A stretch of DNA of 19,016 nucleotides, from assembly GCA_934086395.1 (NCBI GenBank), contig CAKOIE010000027.1, positions 1 to 19,016 on the forward strand, in the 5' to 3' direction. Positions within the stretch are counted from its first letter, which is position 1, and the number at the start of each line of letters is the position of its first letter. Below are positions 6,807 to 13,222 of the stretch, one piece after another. A program made the position numbers and the translations under genes. Below the pieces are notes generated by a model. That model made no database searches. It worked only from the letters and a program-made list of their open reading frames with translations, and was not told the DNA's origin. The stretch comes from an uncultured Bacilli bacterium. Its GTDB lineage: Bacteria; Bacillota_I; Bacilli_A; RF39; UBA660.

Positions 6807-6836
6807 AAAACTGTTCTTAAAACCCAAAAAAGAACA
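6804..6836 (-). terminator. Intrinsic terminator of tilS-ftsH
   Basis: TGTTCTT and AAGAACA (6812-6836) form a 7-bp stem immediately after the ftsH stop, followed in the minus-strand transcript by GTTTTTTT. Confidence 0.8.
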
Positions 6837-8750
6837 TTACTTTTCAGTTTTGTCCTTTTTCTTTTTAGTTTTAGTTATTTTTTCTTCTTTTGTGTCTATA
6901 ACTTCTTGATCATCTTTTGGTAAATGACCATTAGCAACTAAATAGTCTATTTCCTCTTTTGTTAAAGTTTCTTGTTCTAATAAACTTTCTGCAATAAGTT
7001 TTAATAAATCCATATTTTCTTTAATTATTTTAGTTGCTTTAGCATGACATTCATCTATAATTTTACGCATTTCCATATCAATCTCATTAGCAACTTCATT
7101 AGAGAAATTATGTGATTTATTATAATCTCTACCTAAGAATACACTACCTTCTTGTTGTTCGAATTGCAATGGTCCTAAATCACTCATACCATACTCAGTA
7201 ACCATTGCTCTAGCAATTTTAGTAGCCTTTTCAAAGTCATTATGTGCTCCAGTAGTAACTTCACCAAAAACTAATTCTTCAGCAGTTCTACCACCAAGTA
7301 AACCAGTTATTTCTTCTAATAAATCAGTTTTAGTTGAACAAATCTTTTCTTCACTCGGAATCATCATGTTATATCCACCAGCTGCGCCTCTAGGAATAAT
7401 TGTAACCTTTTGAACCACATTAGCATGTTCTAATTTAAGTCCAATAACAGCATGTCCAGCCTCATGATAAGAAACAAGTTTTTTATCATTTTCACTATAT
7501 TTTCTAGAAACTTTTGCAGGTCCCATTAAAACTCTATCAGATGCTTCATCTATTTCAGCCATTCCAATAGATGGTAAATTTCTTCTAACAGCAAGTAAAG
7601 CTGCCTCATTAAGTAAGTTTTCTAAATCTGCCCCACTAAATCCAGGCGTTCTCTTAGAAATATTTTCTAAATTAACATCATCACCAAATACTTTATTTTT
7701 AGCATGAACATTTAATATAGCAAGTCTTTCCTTTTGGTCAGGTAAACTAACAGTAACTTGTCTATCAAATCTTCCTGGTCTTAAAAGTGCCGGATCTAAA
7801 ACATCAGGTCTATTAGTAGCAGCTATAATAATAATACCTTCATTAGCGCCAAATCCATCCATTTCAGTTAATAACTGATTTAATGTTTGTTCTCTCTCAT
7901 CATGTCCACCGCCTAAACCAGTACCTCTTTGACGACCAACTGCATCTATTTCATCAATAAATATTAAACATGGAGCTGTTTGCTTAGCTTGTTTAAACAT
8001 ATCTCTAACACGAGATGCACCAACACCAACAAATAATTCTACAAAATCAGAACCACTTATATAATAAAATGGTACGTTTGCCTCACCAGCAACAGCTTTA
8101 GCAAGTAAAGTTTTACCAGTTCCCGGAGGACCTACAAGTAATACACCTTTAGGAATTCTAGCACCCATTCTTTGGAATTTCTTTGGATTCTTTAAAAAAT
8201 CAATTAACTCAGCAACTTCTTCTTTTTCTTCAGTTAAACCAGCAACATCACTAAAATGTGCTTTAGCTTCTTCACTTAATTTTGCCTTACTTCTGCCAAA
8301 ATCCATACTATTATTATTAGATTTTCCTAATTTAGAAAATAACCATAACATAGCTCCAATTAACATAAAAGTTGGAACAACATTTAAAACAATAGCAAGA
8401 ACATTATTATTTTCTGGATTTTCACCAGTAATAAGAGTTATACCATCACTTTCAACATACTCCATAACTTTATTAACAACAGTATCTGATAATGGTGCAT
8501 TAACCTTAAATGATTCTTTACTACCATATTCTTTAAGCGAACCAGTAATATAATATACACCAGCTCCACTCTTAGCAGTTATTTCTAAATCTTTAACATC
8601 CTTCTTATCTAATTCAGAAATAAATTGATCATAAGTAAGCACATTAACTTTATATTGTGATAATTCATAGAATGACATAATTCCAACAATTATTAATAAC
8701 AATACAAAATATGGCATACTTTGTTTAACATAATTATTATTCTTTTTCAT
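6837..8750 (-). CDS. ftsH: ATP-dependent zinc metalloprotease FtsH
   Basis: A 637-residue FtsH. Two membrane segments at about 12-30 and 118-139 flank an extracytoplasmic domain. The AAA+ module has Walker A GPPGTGKT at 207-214, Walker B LIFIDEID at 262-269 and the second region of homology ATNRPDVLDPALLRPGRFD. The protease has HEAGH at 429-433, with D505 as the likely third zinc ligand. It degrades misassembled membrane proteins and short-lived regulators as a membrane-bound hexamer. The C-terminal tail is Lys-rich. The start ATG with GGAGA overlaps the tilS end by 14 bases. The hpt gene often found between tilS and ftsH in Bacillota is absent here. Confidence 0.98.
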   Translation of the reverse strand: MKKNNNYVKQSMPYFVLLLIIVGIMSFYELSQYKVNVLTYDQFISELDKKDVKDLEITAKSGAGVYYITGSLKEYGSKESFKVNAPLSDTVVNKVMEYVESDGITLITGENPENNNVLAIVLNVVPTFMLIGAMLWLFSKLGKSNNNSMDFGRSKAKLSEEAKAHFSDVAGLTEEKEEVAELIDFLKNPKKFQRMGARIPKGVLLVGPPGTGKTLLAKAVAGEANVPFYYISGSDFVELFVGVGASRVRDMFKQAKQTAPCLIFIDEIDAVGRQRGTGLGGGHDEREQTLNQLLTEMDGFGANEGIIIIAATNRPDVLDPALLRPGRFDRQVTVSLPDQKERLAILNVHAKNKVFGDDVNLENISKRTPGFSGADLENLLNEAALLAVRRNLPSIGMAEIDEASDRVLMGPAKVSRKYSENDKKLVSYHEAGHAVIGLKLEHANVVQKVTIIPRGAAGGYNMMIPSEEKICSTKTDLLEEITGLLGGRTAEELVFGEVTTGAHNDFEKATKIARAMVTEYGMSDLGPLQFEQQEGSVFLGRDYNKSHNFSNEVANEIDMEMRKIIDECHAKATKIIKENMDLLKLIAESLLEQETLTKEEIDYLVANGHLPKDDQEVIDTKEEKITKTKKKKDKTEK

Positions 8751-10062
8751 TAATACTCTCCTTTTTTATGTACTTGATTATTATATCATAATCTTCATTA
8801 ATTTGCCTATCAAATTTACTCTTTTTAACACCAGGTATCCACAAAATTTTATTATTATCATCACATACGATTGGATATCTATCCCTATCAAGCCTATTAA
8901 TCTTAGCCTCACTTAAAATTTCACCTACTTTTTTAGTTCCATTTTTAAGTTCTATTTTATCTCCGTTAGTCCTATTTCTAACATGAATAGGTAGTTTTAT
9001 ATCTTTAAAACTAAGCCTAATAAGATAATTACTCTTAACTATATCAGTAGTATTAACCTTTATTATTTTCCCTAATTCTAAATTAATTTCATTATCTAAT
9101 TCATAATCATAATTATTAATATCCTCTTTATCTTTAATTTCAATTTTGTTATAAAACTTATAAGCAACTTTATTTTCCGGCAAATTTACTACCTTATTAG
9201 CTTTATCACTATAAATAAGATTCATTACTAAACTAACATGTTTATCATTTATCCTACTTATATCATCTTTATATACTTCAAACAATACTTTTTGTATTAA
9301 TAGTTTAACTATAAACTCAGGTAAATTTACTACCTCATTTATATCTAAATACTTCTTTCCATCATAAAGTACGCTCTTATAACCAATTACCTCCTCATCA
9401 ACATAATTATAATAATCAATTATATTATTACTAAACTTTATGAATTTTTTATGAATTTTTGGATTAATCTCTTTAAACTCAGGAAGTATCTTATGTCTAT
9501 AAATATTTCTTGTATGAACAAGTTCTAAATTAGTTTTATCAATTGCATATGGAATATTATTTATTTTATTATATTTTTCAATATCATCTTTAGTAACAAA
9601 TATTAAAGGTCTAACTAAATTATATTTATCAGTTTTAGTAAAAACATTAAATCCAGCATACCCTTTAAAAGAAGAACCTCTACTAATTCTCATAAGAACA
9701 GTCTCAACTAAATCATCACCATGATGTGCTGTAAACAAATAATCAGCATCATATTTTCTTACAATTTTCTCAAAAAAATTATATCTTTTAATTCTAGCAA
9801 TATTCTCAATATTGCCTTTAGGATAATCATCAATAACATACCCTTCAAAAATTAAACTATTCTCGTTACAATATTTTTCTAATAATTCATATTCCAAATC
9901 AGATTCACATCTTAACTTGTGGTTTACATGAGCAACTATCACATTAATATCTAATTTTTTCAAAATACCCAATAAGCACATTGAATCAGGGCCATATGAA
10001 CAAGCAAGTACTACTTTAGAATTAATATTTAAATTTTTAATATAATTAATAACCTCTTCCAT
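8737..10062 (-). CDS. tilS: tRNA(Ile)-lysidine synthetase TilS
   Basis: A 441-residue TilS that ligates lysine to C34 of the CAU-anticodon isoleucine tRNA, so that it reads AUA. The N-terminal PP-loop ATPase domain has SYGPDS at 22-27 (usually SGGxDS) and AHVNHKLR at 44-51, then TAHHGDDLVETVLMRISRG. The C-terminal domain contains HVRNRTNGDKIEL, then the KINRLDRDRYPIV and WIPGV segments typical of full-length TilS. AUA codons are frequent in this AT-rich DNA, consistent with need for the enzyme. Start ATG 10062 has GGAGG about 5 bases upstream. First gene of the tilS-ftsH operon. Confidence 0.95.
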   Translation of the reverse strand: MEEVINYIKNLNINSKVVLACSYGPDSMCLLGILKKLDINVIVAHVNHKLRCESDLEYELLEKYCNENSLIFEGYVIDDYPKGNIENIARIKRYNFFEKIVRKYDADYLFTAHHGDDLVETVLMRISRGSSFKGYAGFNVFTKTDKYNLVRPLIFVTKDDIEKYNKINNIPYAIDKTNLELVHTRNIYRHKILPEFKEINPKIHKKFIKFSNNIIDYYNYVDEEVIGYKSVLYDGKKYLDINEVVNLPEFIVKLLIQKVLFEVYKDDISRINDKHVSLVMNLIYSDKANKVVNLPENKVAYKFYNKIEIKDKEDINNYDYELDNEINLELGKIIKVNTTDIVKSNYLIRLSFKDIKLPIHVRNRTNGDKIELKNGTKKVGEILSEAKINRLDRDRYPIVCDDNNKILWIPGVKKSKFDRQINEDYDIIIKYIKKESINEKE

Positions 10063-10083
10063 AACGCCTCCAATTCAATATGT

Positions 10084-10112
10084 AGTTTATCTTAAATACC
10101 AAAATTTGTAAA
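10084..10112 (-). promoter_or_regulatory. Promoter of tilS-ftsH
   Basis: On the minus strand TTTACA (10107-10112), a 17-bp spacer and TAAACT (10084-10089), about 22 bases before the tilS ATG. Confidence 0.6.
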
Positions 10113-10123
10113 GCACTAATAAA

Positions 10124-10153
10124 TTGTTATAAAAACGGTTATCCGTGCATAAT
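10124..10153 (+). promoter_or_regulatory. Promoter of the small XRE regulator
   Basis: TTGTTA (10124-10129), an 18-bp spacer and CATAAT (10148-10153), each five or four of six matches to consensus. It points towards the XRE gene, back-to-back with the tilS promoter. Confidence 0.55.
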
Positions 10154-10167
10154 TAAGGCCTAAATTA
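10135..10167. promoter_or_regulatory. Candidate operator: two inverted repeats over the XRE promoter
   Basis: ACGG-TTAT-CCGT (10135-10146) lies in the spacer between -35 and -10. An 18-bp near-palindrome centred on AGGCCT (10150-10167, eight of nine pairs matching) covers the -10 and the start-site region. Their position suggests autoregulation by the adjacent XRE protein (inference). Confidence 0.45.
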
Positions 10168-10205
10168 AGTAAAATACAAATAAAGAAGTAAGGAGAAACG
10201 AAAAA

Positions 10206-10445
10206 ATGAAATTTAAAGAAGCTGTAAGCAAAAGAGTAATAGGAATATGTGAAGAAAGAGGTATTACACCAAATAGATTATCTGAGATGTCAACAGTTCC
10301 ATCTTCAACATTAAGAGATTTAATTAATTGTCATATCAATAATCCAAGTTCATATGTAATATATCAAATATGTAAAGCCTTAAATATTTCTTTAGAAGAA
10401 TTCTTTAATAATGAATTATTTGACTTTAACAATATAGAAGACTAA
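10206..10445 (+). CDS. Small XRE-family DNA-binding regulator
   Basis: A 79-residue protein made almost entirely of a Cro/CI-type helix-turn-helix: ITPNRLSEMSTVPSSTLRDLI forms helices 2-3 and ICKALNISLEEFF the last helix, followed by an acidic tail (DFNNIED). There is no other domain, so it is a stand-alone repressor or activator. The ATG has AAGGAG about 10 bases upstream. Transcribed alone, between its own promoter and a strong terminator, and divergent from tilS. The palindromes upstream are natural targets. Targets beyond its own promoter are unknown. Confidence 0.9.
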   Translation: MKFKEAVSKRVIGICEERGITPNRLSEMSTVPSSTLRDLINCHINNPSSYVIYQICKALNISLEEFFNNELFDFNNIED

Positions 10446-10470
10446 AAGATATTAGCAAAATATCTTTTTT
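10444..10470 (+). terminator. Intrinsic terminator of the XRE gene
   Basis: AAAGATATT (10445-10453) and AATATCTTT (10459-10467) form a perfect 9-bp stem with a 5-nt loop, starting at the last base of the stop codon, followed by a T-rich run. Confidence 0.88.
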
Positions 10471-10487
10471 ATTTTTTTAAATTTATC

Positions 10488-10524
10488 CAAACAAAAACCT
10501 CATAAACACTAGTTTACAAGGTTT
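10488..10524 (-). terminator. Intrinsic terminator of rplM-rpsI
   Basis: In the minus-strand transcript AAACCT pairs with AGGTTT (10519-10524 and 10495-10500), and an inner TAAAC pairs with GTTTA around a TAGT loop. TTGTTT follows. It lies 16 bases past the rpsI stop. Confidence 0.85.
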
Positions 10525-10540
10525 AAAAGAAACATATTTC

Positions 10541-10951
10541 CTATCTCTTACTAAATTGAGGAGCTCTTCTGGCCTTTTTAAGACCATATTTTTTACGTTC
10601 TTTAACTCTTGGATCACGAGTTAAGAATCCCTTAGCTCTTAATACTTTATTATAAGCATCATCTCTAGTTTGATCAGAATCCTTATCATATTCTTTTAAA
10701 GCTTTAGCAATAGCAAGTCTAATTGCACCAGCTTGTCCAGAGAATCCACCACCATTAACTTTAACAGCAATATCAAAAGTATTTTCATTATTAGTTAAAA
10801 CTAAAGGTTGTTTTACATCAAGAACTAAAGTTCCATAAGGCATATATTCATTAATATCTTTTCCATTAACTGTAATTTTACCTTTACCAGCAGTCATTCT
10901 AATTTGAGCAACTGATCTTTTTCTTCTACCTGTAGCAGTAATTTCTTTCAT
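10541..10951 (-). CDS. rpsI: 30S ribosomal protein S9
   Basis: A complete S9 of about 136 residues: the conserved start ATGRRKRSVAQIRM, the FSGQAGAIRLAIAKAL segment, and the basic C-terminal tail ending KKARRAPQFSKR, which reaches the P-site tRNA in the small subunit. Two adjacent ATGs exist (10954 and 10951). AGGAGG at 10959-10964 is 4 and 7 bases away respectively, so the second is slightly preferred. That ribosome site overlaps the rplM stop, giving tight coupling. Confidence 0.97.
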   Translation of the reverse strand: MKEITATGRRKRSVAQIRMTAGKGKITVNGKDINEYMPYGTLVLDVKQPLVLTNNENTFDIAVKVNGGGFSGQAGAIRLAIAKALKEYDKDSDQTRDDAYNKVLRAKGFLTRDPRVKERKKYGLKKARRAPQFSKR

Positions 10952-10962
10952 CATTAATCCTC

Positions 10963-11394
10963 CTAATCAATAGTTATAGTTGTAGGTTTTTGAGCAGCAT
11001 GATTATGTTCACTACCAACATACACAAATAACTTACGGTACATATCTCTACCTAATGGTCCATTAGGAAGCATACCCTTAACAGCTCTTTCTACCATTTC
11101 AACTGGATATTTTTCAATCATAGTCTTAGCGTTTCTTTCTCTAAGTCCTCCTGGGAATCCAGAATGATTGTAATACATCTTATCATTTAATTTATTACCA
11201 GTTAATTTAACCTCTCCAGCATTAATAATGATAACATAGTCTCCACAATCAATATGAGGAGTAAAAGTAGGTTTATTCTTTCCTCTTAAGATATGAGCAG
11301 CTTTAGTAGCAACTCTACCTAAAGGTTTACCAGCAGCATCAATAACATACCACTTACGGTCAACAGTTTCTTTTGTTTGCATAAATGTTTTCAT
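10963..11394 (-). CDS. rplM: 50S ribosomal protein L13
   Basis: A 143-residue L13 with the full conserved course: WYVIDAAGKPLGRVAT, IDCGDYVIIINA, YYNHSGFPGG, RAVKGMLPNGPLGR and the C-terminal AAQKPTTITI. It is an early-assembling large-subunit protein. It is the first gene of the usual rplM-rpsI pair, with AAGGAAGG-type ribosome site before the ATG. Confidence 0.98.
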   Translation of the reverse strand: MKTFMQTKETVDRKWYVIDAAGKPLGRVATKAAHILRGKNKPTFTPHIDCGDYVIIINAGEVKLTGNKLNDKMYYNHSGFPGGLRERNAKTMIEKYPVEMVERAVKGMLPNGPLGRDMYRKLFVYVGSEHNHAAQKPTTITID

Positions 11395-11476
11395 ATTTCT
11401 TAATTCCTTCCTTTATCAATTACCTTAATTATCACCCACATAAAAATCAGTAACCAATAAAAATGTACCAATTTGA

Positions 11477-11505
11477 ATTATATGAAATCCCTAATTAAAA
11501 GTCAA
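11477..11505 (-). promoter_or_regulatory. Strong promoter of rplM-rpsI
   Basis: TTGACT (11500-11505), exactly 17 bp, and TATAAT (11477-11482) on the minus strand, close to the sigma-A consensus. It leaves a leader of about 75 nt before rplM. L13 leaders in Bacillota can bind L13, but no convincing fold was seen in this leader. Confidence 0.85.
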
Positions 11506-11523
11506 GCCAAAAAAGTTCTATTT

Positions 11524-11551
11524 TTCGGATTTATCAAAATTTCCATCCAAA
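11524..11551 (-). terminator. Weak possible terminator after the XRE-ImmA-like gene
   Basis: TTTGGAT and ATCCGAA pair over 7 bp with one G-U and a 14-nt loop. The nearest T-run begins about nine bases later, so it is a weak candidate. Confidence 0.25.
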
Positions 11552-11557
11552 AAAAGA

Positions 11558-12529
11558 CTATAAATAGCCTTCCACATCATTAATTATGTCCAAAGCATTT
11601 AACTTATAAAGCATTTTATCATAATTTAAAGCCTCTTCCATATATGTTTGTTCTTGTTTATTATCCCTATTAAGATAAACATTTAAATATTTCGCATTAC
11701 TACTTGTTATAATTCCAGTACTTTCTAATCTTTTAATAATATGTTTATAACTTACCCTATAAACTTTACTAAAAATATCAATTTCCTCAAAACTAATTTT
11801 CTTTCGAGATTCACCAAACTCACGAATTAAAGCTTTAGCTGGAATTAAAAGAGATAAAGCAAAAACATCAGTTAATTTAGATTTATCCTTCTCATTAGAA
11901 ATAATTAATAACTCACCTAAAAACTTTGCAACATTAAATCTTTGAGCATAACCATTATTTTCCTTTGGAACAATTATAACTGGAACATTATTAATAGTCT
12001 CATAAAACCCAACAAAGCCAGATGTAACACTATCTTTATTCAAAGTCATAACAACAATATCATGTTCTTCAAGTAAATAAATCAAATTATAAATTGGATC
12101 ATTAATAGGAAGTTGAAAAAATATTCTTAATTTAGTAGCTAAACTTTCTGCCTCATTAACCGTATTAATAATATGTACCCCAAATTTATTAACTAACTTT
12201 ATATTTGATTTATCCAGTAACTCAAAATAATTATCAACCTTACTTTGAATTAATGACTTTATCTTATCACTTTTAGCATCACTTGTTCCAACAGCTAGTT
12301 TCAAATTAGTAAATTTAATTTTAAAAGAATTATCCACTTTTAAAATATCATCTAAACTAACCCCATACACATCAGCAAGTTTATTTAATTTATCTAAAGA
12401 ATGATTTACTTTATTTCTTTCATACTTTAATAATCCCGGAGCAGATAACCCCACTTTACTACCAGCCTCAGTTAATGATAATTTACATCTTAATCTAAAT
12501 AATTTTAAATTATCTCCTATACTTTTCAT
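11558..12529 (-). CDS. XRE regulator with degenerate ImmA/IrrE-like domain
   Basis: A 323-residue protein. Residues 5-65 are an XRE helix-turn-helix (LKLFRLRCKLSLTEAGSKVG, LSAPGLLKYERN, LADVYGVSLDDIL). Residues of about 120-235 follow the order of the ImmA/IrrE (COG2856) peptidase domain: IIVPKENNGYAQRFNVAKFLGELL, then FALSLLIPAKALIRE, matching the usual RFTLAHELGHLL and FAAxLLMP blocks. The zinc motif HEXXH reads KFLGE at 202-206, so all metal and catalytic residues are lost and peptidase activity is not expected. It may sense or bind a partner rather than cleave it (inference). Single gene, divergent from the RNase R region. Ribosome site is weak (AGGTG). Confidence 0.8.
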   Translation of the reverse strand: MKSIGDNLKLFRLRCKLSLTEAGSKVGLSAPGLLKYERNKVNHSLDKLNKLADVYGVSLDDILKVDNSFKIKFTNLKLAVGTSDAKSDKIKSLIQSKVDNYFELLDKSNIKLVNKFGVHIINTVNEAESLATKLRIFFQLPINDPIYNLIYLLEEHDIVVMTLNKDSVTSGFVGFYETINNVPVIIVPKENNGYAQRFNVAKFLGELLIISNEKDKSKLTDVFALSLLIPAKALIREFGESRKKISFEEIDIFSKVYRVSYKHIIKRLESTGIITSSNAKYLNVYLNRDNKQEQTYMEEALNYDKMLYKLNALDIINDVEGYL

Positions 12530-12559
12530 ATAACACCTGTTAATATCTTTCTAATTAAA

Positions 12560-12588
12560 TTCTAGCAAATTAACTAAAAAAAATCAAA
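12560..12588 (-). promoter_or_regulatory. Promoter of the XRE-ImmA-like gene
   Basis: TTGATT (12583-12588), 17 bp, TAGAAT (12560-12565) on the minus strand, about 30 bases before the ATG. Confidence 0.65.
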
Positions 12589-12611
12589 TTAATTTTTTTT
12601 AAGATTTTTAA

Positions 12612-12640
12612 TTTACATAACAAATATATTGTATTTTAAT
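12612..12640 (+). promoter_or_regulatory. Possible promoter of the RNase R region
   Basis: TTTACA (12612-12617), 17 bp, TTTAAT (12635-12640) on the plus strand, each five of six matches. It is back-to-back with the promoter at 12560-12588. A start site near 12647 would place the coding-like stretch directly downstream. Confidence 0.5.
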
Positions 12641-13019
12641 AAAAGATTTATTTTCGTATCTTTTAAATTACACTGGCTTTAACAAAAATATTAATGATAT
12701 TTTATTATTTTTAAAGCAAAATAAAATTATATTTGAAAAAGATAATATTTTATACATATCTCTTAATGATAATCAAGAAAAAGAATTAATTAAAGAATTA
12801 AGATCATCTAATATTAAAGATTATACTAAATTAATTGATTTTATAAAAAATACTAAAATGGTAAATATAAATAATTTTGTTTTAAAAATAATTAAATTAA
12901 CAGATATTCAAACTAAAATACACCATATAATAGATGAATTAATCAAAAAAGATATTATTTATGAAGCAGAAAATGAATATATAAATTTATTTAATAATCA
13001 AATAATTGAGTACCACTAA
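12621..13019 (+). pseudogene. Frame-broken winged-helix extension upstream of RNase R
   Basis: An open frame with no ATG, GTG or TTG near its 5' end; the stretch 12530-12693 contains no ATG in any plus frame. It reads as protein: INDILLFLKQ, then NKIIFEKDNILYISL, and later HHIIDELIKK, then DIIYEAENEYINLF. Both look like recognition helix plus wing of a winged-helix domain. A third unit (NLISILEDEGIIIELDGIYKLM) occurs in a different frame at about 13150-13225, continuous with RNase R. The first frame stops at 13017-13019 and the RNase R frame opens after a TGA at 13007-13009, so a single-base shift in this 8-base overlap would join them. The two faults (no start, frame break) suggest decay, but sequencing error or a non-AUG start cannot be excluded. 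Confidence 0.5.
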
Positions 13020-13222
13020 AGACATTAATTACTCGAAACTTCTTAACTGAATTAATTAAGAATGTTAAAGAATATTACACTAATCAAAAAGAATCAAATA
13101 AATCAGAATTAACCAAAATTATAAATAAGATTTCCCCACCAAATTCAATATCAGCAGATAATTTAATATCTATTCTTGAAGATGAAGGAATTATTATCGA
13201 ATTAGATGGTATTTATAAGTTA

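Noticed and set aside
13009..13019. Programmed ribosomal frameshift upstream of RNase R
   Set aside because: No X-XXY-YYZ slippery heptamer and no clear downstream pseudoknot at the overlap. Missing start codons also argue against a functional recoding site, so decay or error is preferred.
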